Source: an uncultured Pelagibacteraceae bacterium
Lineage (GTDB): Bacteria > Pseudomonadota > Alphaproteobacteria > Pelagibacterales > Pelagibacteraceae
Reading direction: 5' to 3'
DNA length: 32,091 nt
Assembly: GCA_902539145.1 (NCBI GenBank)
Contig: CACBHX010000006.1
Coordinates: 1-32,091 of the forward strand
The notes under the pieces were generated by a model. That model searched no databases. It worked only from the letters and a program-made list of their open reading frames with translations, and was not told where the DNA came from. Positions 1 through 9,623 of the stretch are shown here, piece by piece. The translations under genes and the position numbers were made by a program. The stretch's first letter is position 1. Each line of letters opens with the position of its first letter.

Positions 1-576
1 TTAAATCTTGGATGGTTTTTTATTCCTTTTTCTGTGTTTGTTATAATTGGGTCATCGAATGCTGTTAATCTTACTGACGGTTTAGATGGTCTAGCTACAG
101 TACCTGTTATATTGGTTGCTGCATGTTTTGCTTTTATAAGCTATGTTACAGGAAATATAGTATTTTCTGATTACTTACAAATACCTTATATAGAAGGCAC
201 AGGTGAAGTCTCAATTTTTTGTGGTGCAATCATTGGCTCTTGCCTTGGGTTTTTATGGTTTAACGCTCCACCAGCCAAAATTTTTATGGGAGATACAGGA
301 TCGTTATCTCTTGGTGGATCTTTAGGTGCAGTAGGAATAATTACAAAGCATGAGATTGTCTTAGCTATAACTGGAGGTCTTTTCGTTTTAGAGGCGGTTT
401 CGGTAATGGTTCAAGTAATATCTTTTAAATTAACAGGTAAAAGAATTTTTAAAATGGCACCAATTCATCATCATTTTGAAAAAAAGGGATGGCCAGAATC
501 AACTGTTGTTATTAGATTTTGGATTATTTCAATCATTCTTGCAATGATTGGTTTGGCAACACTCAAATTAAGATAA
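1..576 (+). CDS. mraY: Phospho-N-acetylmuramoyl-pentapeptide-transferase (MraY), C-terminal part; gene runs off the left edge
   Basis: Frame open from base 1; motifs [40 protein letters not shown] are characteristic of MraY; first gene of the mur cluster. Confidence 0.96.
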   Translation, partial: LNLGWFFIPFSVFVIIGSSNAVNLTDGLDGLATVPVILVAACFAFISYVTGNIVFSDYLQIPYIEGTGEVSIFCGAIIGSCLGFLWFNAPPAKIFMGDTGSLSLGGSLGAVGIITKHEIVLAITGGLFVLEAVSVMVQVISFKLTGKRIFKMAPIHHHFEKKGWPESTVVIRFWIISIILAMIGLATLKLR

Positions 577-587
577 CGGAGAACTAT

Positions 588-1856
588 TTGAGTATTTTTT
601 TAAATAAAAAAATATTGATTTATGGTTCAGGTAAGAGTGGACTATCAACACTTAAGTTTTTAAAAAACAAATGTAACGTTTTTTTGTATGATGACTTTAA
701 GAAAAACTTAAAAAAATCTATTTGCTATAAATTTATTGAAAAATATCATTTTGATTTCATTATAATTAGCCCTGGGATAGATATAAATAATTGTAAATTA
801 TCTAATTTTTTAAAAAAAAATTTAAAAAAAATTTATACAGATTTAGATGTTTTTTACTCATTTTATAAAAATGACTGTATTTCAATCACAGGTACTAATG
901 GAAAGTCTACAACTTGTCAGCTTTTATATGAAATATTATCAAAACATAAATATGATGTGAAACTAGTTGGAAATATTGGAAAACCAATATTGTCATCAAA
1001 TAATATCAAAACTAAAACAATTTTTGTTGTAGAAGCCTCATCCTATCAGCTTGAATATAGTCAGATCTTCCAATCAAGATATGCAGCAATATTGAATATA
1101 TCTCCAGATCACTTGGAGAGACATAAAACTGTCAAAAAATATGTAAAAGCTAAGCTAAAAATTTTAAATAGTAATTCAAAAAATTCTTTAGGCTTTATTA
1201 ACAAAAGAGATTTATTAACAATCAAAGAGTTAAAAAAAAGTAAAATAAAGAGAAAAATATTTAAGGTTAATACTCAATCAGTAAATAATATACAACAAAA
1301 AATAGAAAATGAATATTTTTTGAATGAAGCGAATAAAGAAAATTTATCTTTTATAATGGCAATTTCAAAAAAATTGAAACTTAAGAAAAAAATTATTTTT
1401 GAAACTTTGAAAAGATTTAAGGGACTTAAATATCGTCAACAAATAATTTATAAAAAATCTTTACTCACTATAATAAATGACTCTAAATCGACCTCTTTTT
1501 CATCATCAGTGTCTATTTTGAAAAAAAAATTGAATATATACTGGTTATTAGGTGGCATACCTAAAAAGGGAGATAAATTTAACTTACATAAAAAATATTA
1601 TTCCAATATTAAAGCATTTATCTATGGAGATAATAAAAAGTTCTTTAATAATAAACTAAGGGGAAAAATTCAGTACAGTAATTTTGATAATTTAAGTGAT
1701 GCTTTAAAAAGGATTTTAATGATCATCAAAAAAGAGAATTTTATAAAAAAAACTATAATTTTTAGTCCATCTGCAGCTTCATTTGATAGTTTCAAAAATT
1801 TTGAAGACAGAGGAAATTATTTTAACAATCTCATAAAAAAATATTTTAATGGATAA
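588..1856 (+). CDS. murD: UDP-N-acetylmuramoylalanine--D-glutamate ligase (MurD)
   Basis: ORF 519..1856; the more likely start is TTG at 588, just after the mraY stop (LSIFLNKKILIYGSGKSGLS); Mur ligase P-loop TGTNGKST; LLGGIPKKGDKF; order mraY-murD-ftsW. Confidence 0.9.
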   Translation: MSIFLNKKILIYGSGKSGLSTLKFLKNKCNVFLYDDFKKNLKKSICYKFIEKYHFDFIIISPGIDINNCKLSNFLKKNLKKIYTDLDVFYSFYKNDCISITGTNGKSTTCQLLYEILSKHKYDVKLVGNIGKPILSSNNIKTKTIFVVEASSYQLEYSQIFQSRYAAILNISPDHLERHKTVKKYVKAKLKILNSNSKNSLGFINKRDLLTIKELKKSKIKRKIFKVNTQSVNNIQQKIENEYFLNEANKENLSFIMAISKKLKLKKKIIFETLKRFKGLKYRQQIIYKKSLLTIINDSKSTSFSSSVSILKKKLNIYWLLGGIPKKGDKFNLHKKYYSNIKAFIYGDNKKFFNNKLRGKIQYSNFDNLSDALKRILMIIKKENFIKKTIIFSPSAASFDSFKNFEDRGNYFNNLIKKYFNG

Positions 1857-2973
1857 AATAATATCAATCCAAAGATTATATTACAGATGGTGGAAAAATA
1901 TTGATAAATTTATTCTTACACTTATAATTTTATTATTTTTAGTAGGTTTATTTTTTTCTCTTGTATCAACTTCATTGATTGCATCTGACAAACTAAATAC
2001 AAACGACTATCTCTTTTTTTTTAAGCACTTGATTTTTTTGTGCATTGGAGTCTTTTTCATTTTTATTTTTTCATCCATCAATCAAGAAAATCTTTTTAAG
2101 ATTTCTATTATTTTTTTTACCATATCAATAATCTTTTTAATTCTTGTCCCTATAATCGGAGTTGAAGTCAAAGGATCCAAGAGATGGATCGATCTTTATT
2201 TACTTCCAAGATTTCAACCTATTGAATTAGTCAAACCATTTTTGATCGTGTTCTTAAGTATTATTTTAAGTAGTGAAAAATATGGAAATTTATACTTAAA
2301 ATATTCAATTTCTTTTTTAGTAACTTTAAGTGTCGTATTTTTATTAGCTTTACAACCCGATATTGGTCAAACTTTGTTAATTCTTGCTTCATGGTCAATC
2401 TTAATATTTATTTCTGGAATAAGTTTTATCTTTTTAACAATTCTATTTTTTATATTAATTTCATCATTTTCTTATTTAATATTATTCGTCCCTAAATTTA
2501 CTTATATTAAAAGTAGAATAATCTCATTTTTTGAGCCAGATACTGGAACTCATAACTTTCAATCAGACAAAGCGATAGAATCAATTATTAGCGGGGGTTT
2601 TTTTGGTAAAGGAATTGGAGAGGGAACTTTAAAGAACAGAGTGCCTGAAGCACATACAGATTATATTATTTCTATAATATCGGAAGAATTTGGAGTAATT
2701 GCCATAATTTTAATTTTATTTTTGTTTTTAGTTTTTATTCATACTGTTTTTAGAAAAGTTAATTTTGAGGATGATGATAGGTCAAAACTTATTTTAGTAG
2801 GATGTATAAGTTTAATTTTGATGCAAGTGATGATACATGTTGGGGTGAACATAAGATTATTTCCTACAACAGGAATGACTCTTCCCTTCATAAGTTATGG
2901 AGGTTCTTCTATTATAGGGATGTCTATCATTTCAGGAATAATTCTAAATTTGACTAAAAGAAAAATAGATTAA
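1849..2973 (+). CDS. ftsW: Lipid II polymerase / cell division protein FtsW (SEDS family)
   Basis: Multi-TM protein; SEDS motifs KGSKRWIDL, QPDIGQT, EAHTDYIISIISEEFG, TTGMTLPFISYGGSS. Confidence 0.94.
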   Translation: MDKIISIQRLYYRWWKNIDKFILTLIILLFLVGLFFSLVSTSLIASDKLNTNDYLFFFKHLIFLCIGVFFIFIFSSINQENLFKISIIFFTISIIFLILVPIIGVEVKGSKRWIDLYLLPRFQPIELVKPFLIVFLSIILSSEKYGNLYLKYSISFLVTLSVVFLLALQPDIGQTLLILASWSILIFISGISFIFLTILFFILISSFSYLILFVPKFTYIKSRIISFFEPDTGTHNFQSDKAIESIISGGFFGKGIGEGTLKNRVPEAHTDYIISIISEEFGVIAIILILFLFLVFIHTVFRKVNFEDDDRSKLILVGCISLILMQVMIHVGVNIRLFPTTGMTLPFISYGGSSIIGMSIISGIILNLTKRKID

Positions 2974-2974
2974 G

Positions 2975-4036
2975 ATGAAAAAAAAAATTCTAATATCAAC
3001 AGGTGGTTCAGGAGGTCATGTAATACCCGCAACGATCTTGCATGACCATCTATTAAAAAAAAAAGATGTCATAATTTCAACTGATAAAAGGGGGTATAAA
3101 TACTTAAATAAAAATATTCACAAAGTTTTAATTATAAATACCCCAAAATTGAATTTACTGCTATTACCTTTTAATTTTTTTAAAATTGTATTTTTATTCA
3201 TAAAATCTTTTCTGTTTCTTAAAAAAGCGAAAATTAATCAATTATTTTCTACTGGTGGTTACATGTCATTACCTCTAATTTTAGCAGGAAAATTTTTGAA
3301 TTTAAAAATTTATCTACTTGAACCAAATCTTGTTCTCGGAAGAGCTAATAAATTTTTTTTGGGTACATGCGAAAAAATTTTTTGCTACACAGATCAAATA
3401 AAAAATTTTCCAGATAAATTCAGAAATAAAAAAGTCATAATCAATCCACTTGTAAGAAATCAATTTTATGAAATAAAAAATAATAAAACTAATTATGATA
3501 AATTTCATTTATTAATCGTAGGAGGTAGTCAAGGTGCAAATTTTTTTGATAAAAACTTAAAAAAATCAATTCTTAATATTTCAAAAAAATTTTCTTTAAA
3601 GGTAATTCAACAAACACATTTAAACAATATTTCCTCACTAAAAGAGTTTTATTCTAAAAATAATATTGATAATGACATTTTCAATTATGATAAAGATTTT
3701 GTAAAAAAAGTTGCCGAATCTGATATTTGTATAACTAGAGCAGGAGCAACAACATTAGCTGAATTATCTATTCTAAATGTGCCTTTTATAGCAGTACCAT
3801 TACCTAATTCTAAAGATAATCACCAATTTGAAAATGCAAATTTTTATCAAAAAAAAAATTGCTGTTGGATTTTAAATCAAAATTCATTTGATGAAAAAAT
3901 AGAGCAATTGATTGAAGAAATTTTACAAAATAAATCAAGTTTTTTTAAGAAAAAAGAAAATTTAAGTAATTTAAATTTTCAAAATACCTGGATTAATGTT
4001 AATCAAAAAATATTAAATAACTTAGATGAAAATTGA
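2975..4036 (+). CDS. murG: UDP-GlcNAc--N-acetylmuramyl-(pentapeptide) pyrophosphoryl-undecaprenol GlcNAc transferase (MurG)
   Basis: GGSGGHVIPA N-terminal motif, LLIVGGSQGA, CITRAGATTLAELSILNVPFIAVPLP. Confidence 0.95.
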   Translation: MKKKILISTGGSGGHVIPATILHDHLLKKKDVIISTDKRGYKYLNKNIHKVLIINTPKLNLLLLPFNFFKIVFLFIKSFLFLKKAKINQLFSTGGYMSLPLILAGKFLNLKIYLLEPNLVLGRANKFFLGTCEKIFCYTDQIKNFPDKFRNKKVIINPLVRNQFYEIKNNKTNYDKFHLLIVGGSQGANFFDKNLKKSILNISKKFSLKVIQQTHLNNISSLKEFYSKNNIDNDIFNYDKDFVKKVAESDICITRAGATTLAELSILNVPFIAVPLPNSKDNHQFENANFYQKKNCCWILNQNSFDEKIEQLIEEILQNKSSFFKKKENLSNLNFQNTWINVNQKILNNLDEN

Positions 4037-5423
4037 ACTTGCAAAAAACGAAGTTATCCATTTTATTGGAATAGGGGGCATCGGTATGAGTGGTTTATCG
4101 CTCATAATGAAAGGAAGAGAGTTTAAAGTTCAGGGAAGTGATATAACTAATAACAAAAATATAGAAAGATTAAAAAAGGAAAAGATTAAAATATTTATTG
4201 GTCATAAAAAACAACATATCAAAAATGCTACAATTGTTGTTGTATCATCAGCTATTAAAAAAAATAATCCAGAATTACTTGAGGCAAAAAGAAAAAATTT
4301 ACCAATAATAAAAAGGGGAAGAATGTTGGCACATATTGTTTCTCTAACAAAAAATATAGTGGTGGCTGGATCTCACGGAAAAACAACTACCACCTCACTC
4401 ATTACTTCAATTTTTCAAAAAACTAAATTAGATCCAACAATAATTAATGGTGGAGTCATTAATTCATTAAAAAGTTCTGCAAAGTTAGGTAAAAGTGATT
4501 GGTCAATTTTAGAGGCTGATGAGTCTGATGGAAGCTTCATTCATATTCCACCTACGTATTCAATTATTACAAATATAGACAGAGAGCATATGGATTTTTA
4601 TAAAACTGTAGACCATTTAAAAAAAACTTTTTATGAATTCATTAGAAAGGTCCCATCATTTGGAAAATCTTTTATTTGTATCGATGATCAGATTAATAGG
4701 GAACTAATAAGAAATATTAAAAATAAAAATTTTTATACTTATGGTGAAGATTTAAAATCTAATTTTTTGATAAAGAATTTAATGCAAAAAAAAGAAATAA
4801 CACAATTTGATTTAACAGTAAATTTACCAAATAAAAAAAAACAAATAATAAAAAATATTAAAATACCTCTTCTTGGTATTCATAATGTGAGAAATTCAGT
4901 AGCAGCTGCTGCTGTAGCATTAACAGTCGGTATTACAGTTAAAGATATCAAAAATGGTTTATTAAAGTTTAAGGGTGTTCAAAGAAGATTTAATAAAATA
5001 TTTACTTTTAATAATATAAATTTTTATGATGATTATGCTCATCACCCAACTGAAATAAGGATGGTTTTAGATGGGGTTAAAAAAGTTTATAAAGATTATG
5101 AAAAAGTTTGTGTATTCCAACCTCATCGAATTTCAAGACTCAGAGACCTCCGTAAAGAATTCTCATATTCATTTTATAATGCAGATATCGTCATCCTATG
5201 TCCTGTTTATATAGCAGGAGAAAAAATAAAATTAGGTTTCAGTTATTTAAAATTTGCAAAAGAGATAATAAAAAATTCTAAAGTTAAATTATTTCTAGTA
5301 AAAGATAACTTCCAATTGGCAAAATTTATAAAAAGAAATATTTTTGGTAGAAAAATAGTAATAGGTATGGGTGCAGGAACCATTTCGAATTGGATGAGAA
5401 AACTACCAGAGTTGATGAGATGA
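4026..5423 (+). CDS. murC: UDP-N-acetylmuramate--L-alanine ligase (MurC)
   Basis: HFIGIGGIGMSGLS, VAGSHGKTTTTSL, DDYAHHPTEI, FQPHRISR. Confidence 0.96.
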   Translation: MKIELAKNEVIHFIGIGGIGMSGLSLIMKGREFKVQGSDITNNKNIERLKKEKIKIFIGHKKQHIKNATIVVVSSAIKKNNPELLEAKRKNLPIIKRGRMLAHIVSLTKNIVVAGSHGKTTTTSLITSIFQKTKLDPTIINGGVINSLKSSAKLGKSDWSILEADESDGSFIHIPPTYSIITNIDREHMDFYKTVDHLKKTFYEFIRKVPSFGKSFICIDDQINRELIRNIKNKNFYTYGEDLKSNFLIKNLMQKKEITQFDLTVNLPNKKKQIIKNIKIPLLGIHNVRNSVAAAAVALTVGITVKDIKNGLLKFKGVQRRFNKIFTFNNINFYDDYAHHPTEIRMVLDGVKKVYKDYEKVCVFQPHRISRLRDLRKEFSYSFYNADIVILCPVYIAGEKIKLGFSYLKFAKEIIKNSKVKLFLVKDNFQLAKFIKRNIFGRKIVIGMGAGTISNWMRKLPELMR

Positions 5424-6328
5424 AAATAAATCATTTGAAAAAAATACTTAATAGTTTTGGTGAGAATATATTTTTTGAATGTGATTTAAAAAAAAAAAAT
5501 TGGTTTAATATTGGTGGTAAATCAAAAGTTTTTTTCAAAGCAGATGATCTTAATCAACTGATAAATTTTATTCAAATACTTAACAATGAAGAAAGAATAT
5601 TCATACTTGGTGCAGGCTCAAACATTTTAATAACCGATGGTTTATTTGACGGTGTAGTCATTAAATTAGGTAAAAATTTCAGCAACATTTCATTACATAG
5701 TGAGGATATAATAATTGCTGGAAGTGCAGTATCAGATAAAAGTCTATCTAATTTCGCTCTTCAAAATAATTTAAGTGGTTTTGAGTTTTTATCATGTATA
5801 CCTGGCACTGTCGGTGGGGGCATAACAATGAATGCTGGTTGTTTTGGTAAAGAATTTAAAGATATACTAGTTTCTGTCCAGGCTATCGATAAATTCGGCA
5901 AAGTAATAACAGTTCCCTCAAAAGATATAAAATTTGAATATAGAAAGAATAATTTACCAGAAGATCTAATTTTTTTAAGCGCCTCTTTTAAAGGAGTAAA
6001 GTCAAACTATGAGGAAATCGAGGCTAAAATAAATAAACTTAAATACGAAAAAGAAAGAAACCAACCTACTCAAATTAAAACAAGCGGAAGTACTTTCAAA
6101 AATCCAATATCTCAAAGTAATAAAAAGGTTTGGCAGCTTATTAAAGAGTCGGTACCTTTAAACCAATCATTTGGGGATGCTTGTATTTCAGAAAAACATT
6201 GTAACTTTTTTGTTAATAAAGGAAATGCGAAGTTTCATGATATGAAAAAATTAATAGACCATGTATCTGAAAAAGTTTTAAAAAAAACTGGTATTAAGTT
6301 AGAAAAAGAAATTAAAATTTTGGAGTAA
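5420..6328 (+). CDS. murB: UDP-N-acetylenolpyruvoylglucosamine reductase (MurB)
   Basis: ORF 5390..6328; internal ATG at 5420 overlaps the murC stop (ATGA) and is preferred; NIGG, LGAGSNILI, CIPGTVGGGITMNAGCFG, SGSTFKNP. Confidence 0.93.
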   Translation: MKINHLKKILNSFGENIFFECDLKKKNWFNIGGKSKVFFKADDLNQLINFIQILNNEERIFILGAGSNILITDGLFDGVVIKLGKNFSNISLHSEDIIIAGSAVSDKSLSNFALQNNLSGFEFLSCIPGTVGGGITMNAGCFGKEFKDILVSVQAIDKFGKVITVPSKDIKFEYRKNNLPEDLIFLSASFKGVKSNYEEIEAKINKLKYEKERNQPTQIKTSGSTFKNPISQSNKKVWQLIKESVPLNQSFGDACISEKHCNFFVNKGNAKFHDMKKLIDHVSEKVLKKTGIKLEKEIKILE

Positions 6329-6329
6329 T

Positions 6330-7244
6330 TTGAAAAAAAAAATATTGATAATTTCAGGAGGTATTTCAAAAGAGCGAACAATTAGTCTTGATACCGGGAG
6401 GCAAGTAGCAAAGGAATTGAGGAAAAATGGTTATGTAGTTAAAATCACCGAACCAAATTATAAACTTTTTAAGTCAATCAAATCCTTCAAACCAAAAGTT
6501 ATTTTTAATGCATTACATGGCCAATTTGGGGAGGATGGGTATATACAAACCATTTTAGAGAGTACTCGTATACCCTACACTCACTCAGGTGTAATCTCTT
6601 CTGCTTTGGCTATGGATAAAGTGATATCCAAAAAAATTTTTATTAAAAATAATATACTTACACCAAAATTTTTCTGTTATAGTTTTAATTTATCAAAAAA
6701 TAATTTAATAAAAAAAATTGATAATATATTAAAATTTCCAGTTGTTATTAAACCAATTAACGAAGGTTCAAGTGTTAATGTTTTTATATGTAACAAATTT
6801 AATATTTTTAGAAAATTAGATTTATTACAAGAATATAGAAAAATTATAATTGAGGAGTTTATTCCTGGTCGTGAAATTCAAGCAGCAATAATTAGTTCAA
6901 ATAAACTTGGAGCTATTGAACTAAAACCAAAAAGAAAATTTTATGATTATCAAGCTAAATATAATCCAAAAGCTAAAACTAAACACATAATTCCAGTAGA
7001 TCTAAGTAAGAATGAATATAATAAATTGATGAATATAGCCTTAAAAGCTCATAAAATTTTAAAGTGTGATGGTGTCACAAGATCAGATTTCAAATTCTTT
7101 AAAAATAAGTTTTACCTTTTAGAAATCAATACACAACCAGGAATGACAAAACTTTCTTTAGTGCCTGAAATAGCTGCATTTAAAAACATCAGTTTTATTA
7201 AATTAATTGAATTACTTTTAAAAGATGCGATTAAAATTAAGTAG
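6330..7244 (+). CDS. ddl: D-alanine--D-alanine ligase (Ddl)
   Basis: TTG start; ATP-grasp motifs FNALHGQFGEDG, PVVIKPINEGSSVNV, EINTQPGMT. Confidence 0.94.
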   Translation: MKKKILIISGGISKERTISLDTGRQVAKELRKNGYVVKITEPNYKLFKSIKSFKPKVIFNALHGQFGEDGYIQTILESTRIPYTHSGVISSALAMDKVISKKIFIKNNILTPKFFCYSFNLSKNNLIKKIDNILKFPVVIKPINEGSSVNVFICNKFNIFRKLDLLQEYRKIIIEEFIPGREIQAAIISSNKLGAIELKPKRKFYDYQAKYNPKAKTKHIIPVDLSKNEYNKLMNIALKAHKILKCDGVTRSDFKFFKNKFYLLEINTQPGMTKLSLVPEIAAFKNISFIKLIELLLKDAIKIK

Positions 7245-7899
7245 AAAGATATTATTTTATATTTTTTTAATTTTTTTTTTAAGCACCCTCAATAATAAAT
7301 ATTTCTCAGATATAAAGTTTAAAACTATTGACGAAATTATGATTATAGGACTAGAAGAAAGTGAGAAGCAAAATTTGTTAGATAGTCTAGAATTACTTAA
7401 TTTAAAAAGTATCTTTTTTTTAAATAAATTTGAAATTATGAATAAATTAGAGACTAACAAAATAATAGAAAATTATACTATATTTAAAAGGTATCCCTCA
7501 TCAATTGAAATTAAAGTAAATAAAACAAAATTAATAGCTAATGTGTTTAAAGATGGAAAATTTTTTGTATTGGGTTCAAATGGAAAATTGATGCAATCTT
7601 TTAAAGAAAATAATGATTTACCAAATATTTTTGGGGATTACGATAAAGCTTCTTTCTTTAACCTTCTCAAATCTATAAGAGACTCTAATTTTAAATTATC
7701 TCAAATAAAAAATTTATATTTTTTTAAATCAGGTAGATGGGATATAGAGACCAATCAAAATGTAATTATCAAATTACCTAAAGAAAATTTAATGGATTTA
7801 TTAAACTTATCACTAAATATACTAAATAATAATGAATTTAGTAACATTAGACTTTTAGATCTTCGTCAAGATAAACAGGTTGTAGTAAATGAAGGATAA
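7225..7899 (+). CDS. ftsQ: Cell division protein FtsQ (POTRA/FtsQ-type)
   Basis: N-terminal TM, ERYPSSIEIKV-like POTRA motif (IFKRYPSSIEIKVNKTKLIA), position between ddl and the ftsA-like gene. Confidence 0.85.
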   Translation: MRLKLSRKILFYIFLIFFLSTLNNKYFSDIKFKTIDEIMIIGLEESEKQNLLDSLELLNLKSIFFLNKFEIMNKLETNKIIENYTIFKRYPSSIEIKVNKTKLIANVFKDGKFFVLGSNGKLMQSFKENNDLPNIFGDYDKASFFNLLKSIRDSNFKLSQIKNLYFFKSGRWDIETNQNVIIKLPKENLMDLLNLSLNILNNNEFSNIRLLDLRQDKQVVVNEG

Positions 7900-8593
7900 T
7901 TTAGATTTTGAAATTTTCTTATATTTAAGTAAAGAAAAAATTATTTTATCTGTTAATCATAAAAATGATTTTAAATTCATATTTAAGGATGAATTTATCA
8001 TTGAAAATAATCCAACTGACCTAAATTTTGAAAAGTTAGATTTTTTTCTTAATAAAAACGTATTTAAAGTTGAAAAAATGTTAGGAAATTTCATAGAAAA
8101 AATAAATGTAATTATAGAAACAAGAAAGTTTTTTAATTTACAAATTTCAATTAAAAAAAGTGATTATAATGAAACTATAAATTCTGATATTATTCTTTAC
8201 TTAATAAAAGATGCTAAATATCAATGTGAAAAAACAATTCAAAACATGCAAATCATTCATGTTTTAATTGATAATTATCTTGTTGACGAAATTTGCTATA
8301 AAGATTTACCACAAAATCAAAAATGTAAAAATTTTTCTTTAGATATTAGTTTTATTTGTCTTCCTAATGAATTGATAAGATATGTTGAGAAAACCCTTAA
8401 AAAATTTCAGATCTCAGTAGGTCAAATATTAAGTGCAAATTATATAGATAAATTTGTAAATGAAAGAGACATTAATTTTTTTAAAATGACTAGAAAAATT
8501 ATTGATGGACATAATAAAAATGAGGTAAAGTTGGTTGATAAAACAGTGGAAAATAAAGGTTTTTTTGAAAAATTTTTTAATTTTTTCAATTAA
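7889..8593 (+). CDS. ftsA: Truncated/degenerate FtsA-like protein (234 aa; SHS2-like region, no recognisable actin-type ATPase motifs)
   Basis: Syntenic position after ftsQ; segment IINSDIILYLIKDAKYQCEKTIQNMQIIHVLIDNYLVDEICYKDLPQNQKCKNFSLDISFICLPNELIRYVEKTLKKFQISVGQILSANYID reads like the FtsA 1C (SHS2) subdomain; C-terminus GFFEKFFNFFN resembles an amphipathic membrane-targeting helix; much shorter than typical FtsA (about 400 aa). Confidence 0.7.
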   Translation: MKDNLDFEIFLYLSKEKIILSVNHKNDFKFIFKDEFIIENNPTDLNFEKLDFFLNKNVFKVEKMLGNFIEKINVIIETRKFFNLQISIKKSDYNETINSDIILYLIKDAKYQCEKTIQNMQIIHVLIDNYLVDEICYKDLPQNQKCKNFSLDISFICLPNELIRYVEKTLKKFQISVGQILSANYIDKFVNERDINFFKMTRKIIDGHNKNEVKLVDKTVENKGFFEKFFNFFN

Positions 8594-8656
8594 TTGTATT
8601 TTCCAGTAACATTTGTTGTATTTGATTTTGTTCGTCTGAATAATAAAAGCTTCGTT

Positions 8657-9577
8657 GTGAAGTTATTAAATCAAAAAACTGTAAAAAGTCCTATAAGTTT
8701 TAGCGGTATCGGTTTGCACAGTGGGAAAATTTCAAAAATCTGTTTAAAACCATCTGAACCAAACTCAGGAATAATTTTTAAAAGAACTGATTTGAAATCA
8801 AATAATATAGTTTTTCCGAATTTTTCTAATGTTAATAATACTGTTCTTAACACAACAGTCTCTAATGAATTCGGTGTTAAAGTTTCTACAATAGAGCATC
8901 TAATGGGTGCTTTGTTTGGACTTGGTATAGATAATGTTTTAATCGAGATTGATAATGAAGAGGTGCCAATTTTAGATGGTTCTGCGAAGGATTTTATAGA
9001 AAAGATATTGATGATTGGTTTAAAGAAAAGTGAAGCACCAATTAAAATCATAAAAATTAATAAAAAAGTAATTCATAGATATAAGGAAAAATTTATATCA
9101 ATTGAGCCATCAAAATTAAGTTTAGAAATTGATTTTGAATTAAAATACAAAAATCCTGTTATAGGAAATCAAAAAAATAAAATAAACATCTACGAAGACG
9201 ATTTAACTGATATCTTTAACTCAAGAACTTTTTGTCTATATGAAGATGTAGAAAAAATTAAAGAAAATGGTCTTGCAAAAGGTGGCAGCTTGGAAAATGC
9301 AATTGTTATTAAAAATGATAAAGTGTTAAATCAAAATGGCTTGAGAAATTCTTTGGAATTTGTCAATCATAAAATTCTTGATTGTGTGGGAGATTTGTAC
9401 ACATCTGGTTACAGAATGGTAGCGAGTATTGTGTGTTCTCAAGGTGGACATTTTATGACCAATCAACTTTTAAGAAAAGTATTTGAAAATAAAGACAATT
9501 TTTCAATTATTGAAATTCAAGAGAGAAATCTTCCACATTCATTAATAAATAAAAGATTATTTAGATCTATAGCTTAA
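8657..9577 (+). CDS. lpxC: UDP-3-O-acyl-N-acetylglucosamine deacetylase (LpxC)
   Basis: ORF 8594..9577; GTG at 8657 (MKLLNQKTVKSPISFSGIGLHSGK) is the likely start; STIEHLMGAL, LDGSAKDF, NSLEFVNHKILDCVGDLY. Confidence 0.94.
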   Translation: MKLLNQKTVKSPISFSGIGLHSGKISKICLKPSEPNSGIIFKRTDLKSNNIVFPNFSNVNNTVLNTTVSNEFGVKVSTIEHLMGALFGLGIDNVLIEIDNEEVPILDGSAKDFIEKILMIGLKKSEAPIKIIKINKKVIHRYKEKFISIEPSKLSLEIDFELKYKNPVIGNQKNKINIYEDDLTDIFNSRTFCLYEDVEKIKENGLAKGGSLENAIVIKNDKVLNQNGLRNSLEFVNHKILDCVGDLYTSGYRMVASIVCSQGGHFMTNQLLRKVFENKDNFSIIEIQERNLPHSLINKRLFRSIA

Positions 9578-9623
9578 ATATATTGTTCTTTTAAATTATC
9601 GTTTTAAATTATATAAAAGTTTA

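Noticed and set aside
519-587. N-terminal extension of the murD ORF overlapping mraY
   Set aside because: Sequence [18 protein letters not shown] is mraY in another frame; TTG at 588 fits better
8671-9051. 126-aa antisense ORF inside lpxC
   Set aside because: Lies wholly opposite a strongly supported lpxC; no recognisable motif; explained by AT-rich codon usage
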